Shown here: one piece after another, positions 17,085-24,854 of the stretch
Position numbering within the stretch: the first letter of the stretch is position 1
How the letters are laid out: each line of letters starts with the position of its first letter
Assembly (NCBI RefSeq): GCF_002838065.1
Contig: NZ_PIZU01000042.1
Location: 1 to 39,210 of the forward strand
Direction: 5' to 3'
DNA: 39,210 bases
Source: Mycobacterium hubeiense
Lineage (GTDB): Bacteria; Actinomycetota; Actinomycetes; Mycobacteriales; Mycobacteriaceae
The notes under the pieces: generated by a model
Database searches by the model: none
What the model saw: only the letters and a program-made list of their open reading frames with translations
What the model was told of the DNA's origin: nothing
Program-made: the position numbers and the translations under genes

Positions 17085-18128
17085 ATGTCGGGTCCAGAGG
17101 AAAACCGTACGATCACAGGCTGGCGAACAGCGTCCAAATGGTATCGACGATCACCGGGCCTCGGGTGGTTGTTGGCGCTGCTTGCCGTTCCACTGCTGTT
17201 GGGGCTCATCGGTTGGGCTGGCCTCAGAGGGGACAGCGATGTCGATGTGACGCTTCCCACCGTCGATCCGAATGTCACGATGACGGCGCCCAACATCGAC
17301 GCGCCGGACGTGAACCTGCCCAACCTGTCGTTTGCGCCGTTGTCGATTCTGCGTAACGGCAACAACTTTACGCTCAACGGCGACATACCCGATATCAACT
17401 TCAAGAACGGGTTGCTCGACAGGTTGCGGGGTCTATTCGGTCCCGATATCAACCTGACGGATAACCTCAATATCAAGGCGGGTGTCAACGCGCCGGATAT
17501 CGGAGGCCTGGAGGGGCTGTTCAAGGCCGCCGTCGACGTTCCGGATTTCAACTTCGACCTCAACGGGGACACCGTCACCCTCACCGGTAATGCACCGTCC
17601 GAAGAGGTAAAGGCGAACATCGAGGCGGCCGCCAAGGCGGCATGGCCGAACATCAACGTGGTCAACAACATTCAGGTTGGTGCTCCAGGTGCGCCTCCTG
17701 CGCCACCGGCTCCGCAGGCTCCGGGTGCCCCGGGAGCTCCGGGCGCCCCAGCGCCGGGTGGTGCGTGCGCGACGCTGCAAGCCGACATCACGGGCCTGCT
17801 CCGCACGCCGATCACCTTCGCCACCGACGGGTTCACCCTGACCCCGCCGTCGCAGCAACTGCTGACGCAGATTGCCGACAAGGTGAAGGCGTGCCCGGAT
17901 GCCCGCCTCGAGGTGGTCGGCCACACCGACAACACTGGCAACGATGCGATCAACATCCCGCTGTCCAACAACCGGGCCAAATCCGTTGCGGATTACCTGG
18001 TTTCGCAGGGCATCGCCGGTGACCGCGTCACCTCACGGGGCGTCGGCGCTGCCGAGCCGATCGCCAGTAATGACACCCCAGACGGTCGGGCGCAGAACCG
18101 CCGCGTCGTGATCACCGTCGTCAGCTAA
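17085..18128 (+). CDS. arfA: Peptidoglycan-binding protein ArfA (OmpATb)
   Basis: 347 aa. A single TM anchor (~26-47) follows a basic N-terminus. A BON-type central region spans ~85-200, with repeated 'xPDINF/APDIGG' strands. A Gly/Pro/Ala linker (~199-226) follows, and then an OmpA-like peptidoglycan-binding domain (~228-347) with GHTDNTGND (D282), R297 in NNRAKSVADYL, and the C-terminal GRAQNRRVVITVV. C228 and C270 could form a disulfide. In M. tuberculosis ArfA is needed for rapid ammonia release and growth at acid pH; its pore function is debated. ATG at 17085 with CAGGAGCGG upstream. First gene of arfABC. The preceding 159 bp probably hold its promoter, but I cannot place it. Confidence 0.94.
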   Translation: MSGPEENRTITGWRTASKWYRRSPGLGWLLALLAVPLLLGLIGWAGLRGDSDVDVTLPTVDPNVTMTAPNIDAPDVNLPNLSFAPLSILRNGNNFTLNGDIPDINFKNGLLDRLRGLFGPDINLTDNLNIKAGVNAPDIGGLEGLFKAAVDVPDFNFDLNGDTVTLTGNAPSEEVKANIEAAAKAAWPNINVVNNIQVGAPGAPPAPPAPQAPGAPGAPGAPAPGGACATLQADITGLLRTPITFATDGFTLTPPSQQLLTQIADKVKACPDARLEVVGHTDNTGNDAINIPLSNNRAKSVADYLVSQGIAGDRVTSRGVGAAEPIASNDTPDGRAQNRRVVITVVS

Positions 18129-18138
18129 GGAGTTTGAG

Positions 18139-18294
18139 ATGGACTTCGTTATCCAGTGGTTGTGGTACCTGCTCGCCTTCGTGGTGGGCTCACTGGTCGC
18201 GTGGCTGATCAGCGTCGTCACGGTCAAGCACACCAGTGAGGCAGAAGCAATTGCGGCGCTTCCTGATTCGCGTGAGATAGGAGCTCGGTCATGA
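18139..18294 (+). CDS. arfB: Small membrane protein ArfB
   Basis: 51 aa. Starts ATG at 18139 after AAGGAG (18128-18133) and reads MDFVIQWLWYLLAFVVGSLV and so on, a single TM segment (~3-30), followed by a short polar tail (KHTSEAEAIAALPDSREIG). Its TGA (18292-18294) overlaps the arfC ATG (ATGA), so translation is coupled. Size and place match Rv0900 (about 50 aa). It works with ArfA and ArfC in M. tuberculosis; its own biochemical role is not known. Confidence 0.9.
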   Translation: MDFVIQWLWYLLAFVVGSLVAWLISVVTVKHTSEAEAIAALPDSREIGARS

Positions 18295-18851
18295 GTGACG
18301 TCAACTGGTGGTTGATGGCCCTGGCATTCGTCCTTGGCCTGCTCCTGACGTTCGCCTTCATGCTGCGGCGGGTCAAGCGTGAGGTGCCGGTCTACGGCGC
18401 GCTGGGCCGCGCGCCCGGCGTGGGAGACGTCGGATCAGCCGGTGGCGCAGCCAAAGTGGCCGGCGCGGAGGAGGCCACCACGAGGCTTCCGCGGGCCGAT
18501 GCCGACGAGGCGACCACCCAGCTGCCCAAGGCGGGCGCGACGGGTGCAGCGGCAGCTGCAGGTGGTGCGGCAGCGGTCGCGGGTGGCGCAGCGGCGTCGA
18601 AGTTCACCGGCACGCCTGAGGTCAAGGTGAAGCCGTATGGCGAAGGTTCGATCCGGCTCGCCACCGGCACGGCCGACGCGCCGGAGGGCTACACCGTGAA
18701 GGGCAACGAGGATTCGATGCTCTACCACACCCCGGAGAGCCCGTCGTACGCGCAGACGATCGCCGAGATCTGGTTCAAGGACGTGGAATCCGCGGAAAGG
18801 GCCGGCTTCAACCGCTGGGATAGCGGCAAGTCGCAGCGCGGAAAGCAGTAG
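18291..18851 (+). CDS. arfC: Membrane-anchored protein ArfC
   Basis: 186 aa. One N-terminal TM helix (~5-25, WWLMALAFVLGLLLTFAFML) with a short outside or periplasmic end. A low-complexity Ala/Gly/Thr stretch (~45-105) includes two copies of an EATTRLP/EATTQLP motif. The conserved C-terminal domain (~110-186) contains GSIRLATGTADAPEGYTVKG and a YAQTIAEIWFKDVESAERAG segment that resembles the short conserved 'sunset' domain found in several actinobacterial membrane and ribosomal proteins. ATG overlaps the arfB stop. Third gene of the arf operon (Rv0901). Convergent with prrB, 2 bp apart. Confidence 0.9.
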   Translation: MSDVNWWLMALAFVLGLLLTFAFMLRRVKREVPVYGALGRAPGVGDVGSAGGAAKVAGAEEATTRLPRADADEATTQLPKAGATGAAAAAGGAAAVAGGAAASKFTGTPEVKVKPYGEGSIRLATGTADAPEGYTVKGNEDSMLYHTPESPSYAQTIAEIWFKDVESAERAGFNRWDSGKSQRGKQ

Positions 18852-18853
18852 CG

Positions 18854-20197
18854 CTAGCGAACGCCGGGTAACCGCAACAGAAGACGCGCGCCGCCCAGCG
18901 GGCTGGCCTCCAATGACGCTGTGCCGCCATGGAGTTCGGCCTGCTGGGCAACCAGCGCCAGGCCCAGCCCGGAGCCGGAATGCGAGGCCGTCGACCCCCG
19001 CGAGAACCGGTCGAAGACGCGTTCGCGCTCTTCTTCGGGCACGCCCACCCCGTCGTCGTCAATGGCGATCTCCACGCCCTCGCGCGAACTGACGGCCGAA
19101 AGCTGAACCCGTTTCGCCCCACCGTGTTTGACCGCGTTGGCGATCGCGTTGTCGACGGCCAATCGCAGCCCGGCCGGCAGCCCGACGATGAGCACCGACG
19201 GCGAAGGCATCAGCGACACCTCCAGGTCCGGGTACACCCGCATTGCGTCGTGGGCCGCGCGGTCGAGCAGCTCGGTGATGTCGACGGGCACATGGTCTTC
19301 GGAGGTGGACAGCTCGCCTTGCGCCAACCGCTCCAGCGCGCTCAGCGTCGCCTCGATCCGCGACTGCGTGCGGATGATGTCCTGCACGACCTCCTTGCGC
19401 TGCTCGTCGGGCAGGTCAAGGGTGGACAGCACCTCGAGATTGGTGCGCATCGCTGTCAGCGGCGTGCGCAGCTCGTGGGCCGACACCGACGCGAAGTCAC
19501 GTGCCGAGGCCAGCGCGGACTTGGTGCGGTCCTGTTCCTTCCAGATGCGTTGCAGCAGACCGTTCATCGCGTCGGCGATCTCAACCGCCTCAGTGGCGCC
19601 GCGCACGTCGATGTCAGGGTTTGCGTCCCCGGCGTCGATGGCCTGCGTCTGCTGCGCAAGCCGTTTGAACGGCCGGACCGCGAACGCGGCCAACACCCAG
19701 CCGCCGAAGGTCGCCGCGGCGATCGCCAGGGTGCAGATGATGATCACCCGGCGATGCAGATTGTTGATGTCGGCGATGGTGGCGTCATACGTCGCGCCCA
19801 CGGCCACCGACATCGGACCGGGGTAGTACGGGATGTCGACGGTGCGCACCCGGTAGCGCACTCCGTCGACGTAGGTGTCGGCGTACCCGGCGGGCAGTTT
19901 GGGCAACACCACGTCGGAATTGGATGTCACCTCATCGCCTCGGCGCACGGTGATGACGACATCCTGATTGTTCGGGGACTTCGGTATTTCACCGAAACCC
20001 TGCGGCAGCAACGGGATCACGAATCCGGCCGCCTCATCGAGCCGGCGGTCCAGCCGCTCATTCCAGGCATCGGTGATGCCGAACCACACCACCGTGCCCG
20101 CGATGACGACGACGATCGCCCCTGCTATCGCACTCGTGAACGCGACCCGCTGCCGCAGCGACGGGGTGCGGCGGAAGATCCGCGACAGCAGGTTCAC
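18854..20197 (-). CDS. prrB: Sensor histidine kinase PrrB
   Basis: 447 aa. Two TM helices (~20-42 and ~150-172) flank an extracytoplasmic sensor region; then a HAMP linker, a dimerisation domain with the phospho-accepting H241 (SAHELRTPLTAM), and an ATPase domain with N box (DNAIANAVKHG), G1 (DDDGVGVP) and G2 (GSGLGLAL). It phosphorylates PrrA. The GTG start (VNLLSRIFRRTPSLR) shares a base with the prrA stop (TAGTG), so the two are translationally coupled. This fits the M. tuberculosis PrrB N-terminus. Longer upstream readings of this frame run through prrA and are not real. Confidence 0.95.
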   Translation of the reverse strand: MNLLSRIFRRTPSLRQRVAFTSAIAGAIVVVIAGTVVWFGITDAWNERLDRRLDEAAGFVIPLLPQGFGEIPKSPNNQDVVITVRRGDEVTSNSDVVLPKLPAGYADTYVDGVRYRVRTVDIPYYPGPMSVAVGATYDATIADINNLHRRVIIICTLAIAAATFGGWVLAAFAVRPFKRLAQQTQAIDAGDANPDIDVRGATEAVEIADAMNGLLQRIWKEQDRTKSALASARDFASVSAHELRTPLTAMRTNLEVLSTLDLPDEQRKEVVQDIIRTQSRIEATLSALERLAQGELSTSEDHVPVDITELLDRAAHDAMRVYPDLEVSLMPSPSVLIVGLPAGLRLAVDNAIANAVKHGGAKRVQLSAVSSREGVEIAIDDDGVGVPEEERERVFDRFSRGSTASHSGSGLGLALVAQQAELHGGTASLEASPLGGARLLLRLPGVR

Positions 20198-20898
20198 TAT
20201 TGCGTCCGTAACACAAACCCCACGCCGCGCACGGTGTGCAGAAGCCGCGGTGCCCCACCCGCCTCCAGCTTGCGGCGCAGGTAACCGATGAACACGTCGA
20301 CGACGTTGGTGTCGGCGGCGAAGTCGTAGCCCCAGACCAGCTCGAGCAGCTGAGCCCGCGAGAGCACCGCGGTCTTGTGCTCGGCCAGCACGGCCAGCAG
20401 ATCGAACTCCCGCTTCGTCAGATCCACGTCGACGCCGTTGACGCGTGCACGGCGACCGGGGATGTCGACCTCCAGCGGTCCGACCGTGATGGTTTCCGAC
20501 GAGAACGTCGCCGTCGCGCCGCGCCGACGCAGCAGCGCCTTGACCCGTGCCACCAGCTCGGCCAACACGAACGGCTTGACCAGGTAATCGTCGGCGCCGG
20601 CCTCCAAGCCGGCCACTCGGTCGTCGACGCTGGATCGCGCCGAGAGCACACAGACGGGCACGTCGTTGTCCATCGCCCGCAACGCCGTCACCACGCTGAC
20701 ACCGTCGAGCACCGGCATGTTGATGTCCAGCACGATGGCGTCCGGCCTGGTCTCGGTGGCGCTGCGCAGCGCCTCGGCGCCGTCGACCGCGGTCGACACG
20801 TCGAATCCGGACAGCCGCAGCCCGCGCTCCAACGACGCCAACACGTCGGGGTCGTCGTCCACCACGAGCACACGGGGCGAGGCCACACCACTGTCCAT
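20197..20898 (-). CDS. prrA: Response regulator PrrA (OmpR/PhoB family)
   Basis: 233 aa. Receiver domain (~9-120) with acid pocket D14-D15-D16, phospho-acceptor D58 (IVLDINMP), switch Ser and K108-type Lys in DDYLVKPF; winged-helix DNA-binding domain (~135-232) with LTKREFDLLAVLAEH and VVDVFIGYLRRKLE. In mycobacteria PrrAB responds to nitrogen, redox and intracellular conditions and is essential or nearly so. ATG at 20898. The divergent ABC exporter operon begins 74 bp away, so PrrA could regulate it (inference). Confidence 0.95.
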   Translation of the reverse strand: MDSGVASPRVLVVDDDPDVLASLERGLRLSGFDVSTAVDGAEALRSATETRPDAIVLDINMPVLDGVSVVTALRAMDNDVPVCVLSARSSVDDRVAGLEAGADDYLVKPFVLAELVARVKALLRRRGATATFSSETITVGPLEVDIPGRRARVNGVDVDLTKREFDLLAVLAEHKTAVLSRAQLLELVWGYDFAADTNVVDVFIGYLRRKLEAGGAPRLLHTVRGVGFVLRTQ

Positions 20899-20943
20899 GC
20901 CCTAAATCTTGCCTGATGTGGAGGCGGAACCGCGGGAAGGTTG

Positions 20944-20971
20944 TTGACCTCATCTTTTGTTGAGGTTCTAC
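20944..20971 (+). promoter_or_regulatory. Candidate promoter and operator of the ABC exporter operon
   Basis: A -35-like TTGACC (20944-20949) and a weak -10-like TTCTAC (20966-20971) are 16 bp apart. Overlapping the spacer is a perfect inverted repeat ACCTCA-N8-TGAGGT (20947-20966). A protein bound there would block the promoter. The regulator is unknown; the neighbouring prrA promoter lies on the other side. Confidence 0.35.
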
Positions 20972-20972
20972 G

Positions 20973-22877
20973 GTGAATTTCATGAGTATCGAAACGGTGG
21001 CCCGTCAGGCGCTCTACCGGCAGACCCATGCTCGTGGTGGCGATTTGCGGGCGCTGGCCGACCGCACGCTGCTGACCCGCATCTGGCGCTTCGCGGCCCG
21101 GCATCACCGCAGGTTGGGCGTGTTTGTGGCGCTCAGTGTGCTCACCGCGCTGCTCACCGTAGCCACGCCGCTGTTGGCCGGCCAGGTGGTGGACGTGATC
21201 ACCGCGGGCGGTCCGGCGGGCGCCGTGGCGGTGTTGGCGACGGCCATCGCGGCGGTGGCCGTCGGTGAGGCGGTCGTGTCGCTTGTCAGCCGCTGGCTGT
21301 CGTCAACCATCGGGGAAGGCCTGATTCTCGACCTGCGCACCGCCGTCTTCGACCACGTGCAGCGGATGCCGGTGGCGTTCTTCACCCGGACCCGCACGGG
21401 CGCGCTGGTCAGCCGCCTGGGCAACGACGTGATCGGCGCGCAGCGCGCCTTCTCCGACACGCTGTCCGGCGTCGTCGCCAATCTGGTGACGCTGACCTTG
21501 ACGCTGGCGGTGATGCTGAAGATCTCGTGGCAGATCACGGTGTTGTCGCTGCTGCTGGTGCCGCTGTTCATCGTCCCGGCCCGCCGCATCGGCGCCGCGA
21601 TGGCCAACCTCAGCCGCGAGGGCGCCATCCACAACGCGACGATGAACACCCAGATGACCGAGCGGTTCTCCGCGCCGGGGGCGACGTTGGTCAAGCTGTT
21701 CGGCAGCCCGGCCCGCGAGTCGCACGAGTTCGCGGTGCGCGCCGGCCGCGTGCGAGACATCGGGGTGCGCCAGGCGATGCTGCAGTCGACGTTCATGAAC
21801 TCGCTGACGCTGATGTCGGCGCTGGCGCTGGCACTGGTCTACGGCCTGGGCGGGGTGCTGGCCATCGGCGGGCACCTGCAGACGGGCGCCGTCGTGTCGC
21901 TGGCGCTGCTGTTGACCCGGCTGTACGCGCCGCTGACCGCGCTCGCCAACGCGCACGTCGAGATCGCCAGCGCGCTGGTGTCCTTCGAGCGGGTCTTCGA
22001 GGTGCTCGACCTCGAGCCGTTGATTCGGGAAAAGGCTTCCGCTGTGCCGGTGCCTGAGGGTTCGGTGACCGTGGAGTTCGACGACGTGCGGTTCGCCTAC
22101 CCGTCGGCCGACAAGGTGTCGCTGGCCTCGCTGGAGGAGGTCGCCGCGTTGTCAGAAACTGAAGTGCGCGGGGGAGACGAAGTGCTGCACGGTATTTCGT
22201 TCACCGCCGAGCCCGGTCAAATGGTGGCGCTGGTGGGGTCGTCGGGTGCAGGCAAGTCGACGATCGCAGCGCTTCTGGCCCGGCTGTACGACGTCGATTC
22301 CGGTGCGGTGAAGCTCAACGGGGTCGACGTGCGCGACGTGACGTTCGCGTCGCTGAAACAGACCGTCGGCATGGTCACCCAGGACGGTCATTTGTTCCAC
22401 GAGTCGATCCGGTCCAACCTGTTGCTGGCCGCCCCCGACGCCACCGACGAGCAACTGTGGGAGGCGCTGGAGCGGGCGCGGCTCGCCGATGTGGTCGCCG
22501 AGATGCCGGACGGGTTGGACACGGTTGTCGGTGAGCGCGGTTACCGTCTATCGGGCGGGCAGCGGCAACGGCTGACCATTGCCCGCCTCCTGTTGGGACG
22601 GTCACGGGTGGTGGTGCTGGATGAGGCGACGGCGTCGCTGGACTCGGCGTCCGAGGCCGCGGTGCAGCAGGCGCTCGCCGCGGCGCTGGCCGGGCGCACG
22701 TCGATCGTCATCGCGCATCGCCTGTCCACCGTGCGGGCCGCCGACGTCATCCTCGTCGTCGAGGACGGCCGCATCGTCGAACGCGGCACGCATGCGGAGT
22801 TGCTCGCGCGGGGCGGCCGCTACGCGGAGCTCTACGAGACCCAGTTCGGGCCGCAGGACGAGGCGGTGGCGGCGTGA
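20973..22877 (+). CDS. ABC exporter half-transporter 1 (probable homodimer)
   Basis: 634 aa. An N-terminal six-TM exporter domain (~45-330) is fused to one ATPase domain (~365-620). Walker A GSSGAGKST (422-430), signature LSGGQ (526-530), Walker B with D550-E551 (VVVLDEATASLD) and switch His in IAHRLST are all canonical, so it can work as a homodimer. A 20-residue insert (~385-405, KVSLASLEEVAALSETEVRG) near the A-loop strand is unusual. GTG at 20973 has GAGG 7 nt upstream; ATG at 20982 has GGTGA 5 nt upstream, so the start is ambiguous by three codons. First gene of a three-ABC operon. Substrate unknown. Confidence 0.9.
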   Translation: MNFMSIETVARQALYRQTHARGGDLRALADRTLLTRIWRFAARHHRRLGVFVALSVLTALLTVATPLLAGQVVDVITAGGPAGAVAVLATAIAAVAVGEAVVSLVSRWLSSTIGEGLILDLRTAVFDHVQRMPVAFFTRTRTGALVSRLGNDVIGAQRAFSDTLSGVVANLVTLTLTLAVMLKISWQITVLSLLLVPLFIVPARRIGAAMANLSREGAIHNATMNTQMTERFSAPGATLVKLFGSPARESHEFAVRAGRVRDIGVRQAMLQSTFMNSLTLMSALALALVYGLGGVLAIGGHLQTGAVVSLALLLTRLYAPLTALANAHVEIASALVSFERVFEVLDLEPLIREKASAVPVPEGSVTVEFDDVRFAYPSADKVSLASLEEVAALSETEVRGGDEVLHGISFTAEPGQMVALVGSSGAGKSTIAALLARLYDVDSGAVKLNGVDVRDVTFASLKQTVGMVTQDGHLFHESIRSNLLLAAPDATDEQLWEALERARLADVVAEMPDGLDTVVGERGYRLSGGQRQRLTIARLLLGRSRVVVLDEATASLDSASEAAVQQALAAALAGRTSIVIAHRLSTVRAADVILVVEDGRIVERGTHAELLARGGRYAELYETQFGPQDEAVAA

Positions 22878-22913
22878 CGTTATTTGCTTGCCCCGCATGG
22901 GAAGATGTACTAA

Positions 22914-24854
22914 GTGGTTGAATCCGTAGATCAGGCGTTGCGATCGGCGCCCGCGATAGCACCACCGCGGGCGCGGACCCGGCCAAGCTCGGACCTGTGG
23001 CGGCTGCTGCCGTATCTGATGCCCTACCGCGTGCGCTGGATCGCGATGGTCATCGTGGCGATCACCAGCCTGGCAGCCACCGTGGCGATCCCGTTGATGA
23101 CCAAGGCCGTCATCGACGGGCCGGTGCGCCATCAGGATCAGCAGGGCCTGTGGGTGCTCGGCAGCGCGGCGATGGCGGTTGGCATCTCCGAGGCGGTGCT
23201 CTGGTTCATCCGGCGCTGGCTGGTGGCGCGCGCGACGATGGGTGTCGAGGCCGATATCCGTAAGGATCTCTACGCCCGTCTGCAGATCCTGCCGATGAGC
23301 TTCCACGGCAAATGGCAATCCGGACAACTGCTTTCACGGGTGATGAACGACCTGTCGACCATTCGCCGGTTCCTGTCGTTCGGGCTGCTGTTCCTGGTGC
23401 TCAACGGTCTTCAGATCACCGTGATCACCGTCATCCTGCTGACCATGTACTGGCCGCTGGGCGTGGTGGTCCTGGTGTCGATCGTGCCGATCACGTTGAC
23501 CGTCCTGCACTTTCAGCAGGATTACACCCGGCTGTCGCGGCTCGCGCAAGACCAATCCGGCCACGTAGCAACGCATGTCGAGGAGTCCGCGTTGGGCCTG
23601 CGGGTGGTCAAGAGCTTCGGCCGGGAGGACTACGTCTACGACCGATTCGACGAGCAGCTCACCAATCTCTACCGCACGCAGGTCGACAGGGTGTCGGTGT
23701 CGGCGAAATTCTGGACGCTGTTGGAAGTCATCCCCAACCTCACGTTGATCGTCGTGCTCGGATTCGGCGCGTACGCCGCGGGCCAGGGCTACGTCACCAT
23801 GGGCACGCTGGTCGCGTTCATCACGATGATGCTGTCGCTGGTGTGGCCGATCGCCTCGCTGGGCTTCCTGTTGTCGATGACGCAGGAGTCGTTCACCGCC
23901 GCGAATCGGATCGCCGAGATCTTCGATGCGCCAAGAGAAATCACCGACGGGCCGTTGGACGAACCACCGCGCGGCGGGCGGCTGGAGCTGATCGACGTCG
24001 GCTTCCGCTTCCCCGACTCTGACTCCTGGGCCCTGCGTCACGTCACCGTCACCGTCGAACCGGGGGAGACGCTGGCGCTGGTCGGCACGACGGGCTCGGG
24101 CAAATCGGTGCTGGCCGCGTTGCTGTCGCGGCTGTACGACGTCACCGAAGGCGTGATCCGCATCGACGGTCAGGACATCCGCGAGCTGTCCCTGGAGGCG
24201 CTGCGGACGGTGGTGGCGACCGCGTTCGAGGACCCGACGCTGTTCTCCATGTCGGTGGCGGAGAACCTGCGGCTGGGGCGACCGGACGCGACGGACGACG
24301 AGTTGGCCCAAGCGATCGAGATCGCCGCCGCGCAGTTCGTCTACGACCTGCCGTTCGGCCTGGACACCCGCATCGGTGAACAGGGCATGAGCCTGTCCGG
24401 TGGTCAGCGGCAACGTCTTTCGCTGGCCCGGGCCATCCTGGCCGGACCGAAGATCCTGGTGCTCGACGACACGTTGTCCGCGCTCGACGTGCACACCGAG
24501 GCGGTCGTGGAGGAGGCGCTGCGCCGGGTGCTGCATTCGGTCACCGGCATCGTCGTCGCACACCGTGCGTCGACGGTGCTGCTGGCCGACAAGGTGGCGC
24601 TGCTCGGTAAGGCCGGCGACGGTTACGGCACCATCACCCACGTCGGCACGCACGCCGAACTGCTCGCCGGTGTGCCGCAGTATCGCTACCTGTTGGCCGC
24701 CGACGACGAACTCGACGACGCCGCCGAGCGCAGCTGCGCGTGGCAGGACGATGAGGAGCGCGACCGGCTGGGCCGCCTGCACGCCGAACAGGAGATCGCC
24801 GACAAGGTGTGCGACGGAAGGGAATTCGTGCCATCGGAGGTCGAGCGCCGATGA
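22914..24854 (+). CDS. ABC exporter half-transporter 2 (degenerate-site subunit)
   Basis: 646 aa, six TMs plus an ATPase domain. Walker A GTTGSGKS (391-398) and signature LSGGQ (494-498) are normal, but Walker B reads ILVLDDTLSALD, so D519 replaces the catalytic glutamate, as in the degenerate NBD of heterodimeric exporters such as TM287. The C-terminus is extended by ~45 charged residues (DDELDDAAERSCAWQDDEER and beyond). GTG at 22914, 36 bp after transporter 1. The stop overlaps the next start (ATGA), so it is coupled to transporter 3, its probable partner. Confidence 0.9.
   Translation: MVESVDQALRSAPAIAPPRARTRPSSDLWRLLPYLMPYRVRWIAMVIVAITSLAATVAIPLMTKAVIDGPVRHQDQQGLWVLGSAAMAVGISEAVLWFIRRWLVARATMGVEADIRKDLYARLQILPMSFHGKWQSGQLLSRVMNDLSTIRRFLSFGLLFLVLNGLQITVITVILLTMYWPLGVVVLVSIVPITLTVLHFQQDYTRLSRLAQDQSGHVATHVEESALGLRVVKSFGREDYVYDRFDEQLTNLYRTQVDRVSVSAKFWTLLEVIPNLTLIVVLGFGAYAAGQGYVTMGTLVAFITMMLSLVWPIASLGFLLSMTQESFTAANRIAEIFDAPREITDGPLDEPPRGGRLELIDVGFRFPDSDSWALRHVTVTVEPGETLALVGTTGSGKSVLAALLSRLYDVTEGVIRIDGQDIRELSLEALRTVVATAFEDPTLFSMSVAENLRLGRPDATDDELAQAIEIAAAQFVYDLPFGLDTRIGEQGMSLSGGQRQRLSLARAILAGPKILVLDDTLSALDVHTEAVVEEALRRVLHSVTGIVVAHRASTVLLADKVALLGKAGDGYGTITHVGTHAELLAGVPQYRYLLAADDELDDAAERSCAWQDDEERDRLGRLHAEQEIADKVCDGREFVPSEVERR

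Noticed and set aside
17679..17762. Tandem repeat in arfA
   Set aside because: The Gly/Pro/Ala codon repeats are the normal low-complexity linker between the BON and OmpA domains, not an independent element.
19128..20916. Long plus-strand open frames opposite prrB and prrA
   Set aside because: High-GC antisense shadows rich in Arg, His and Gly; the minus-strand kinase and regulator are unmistakable.
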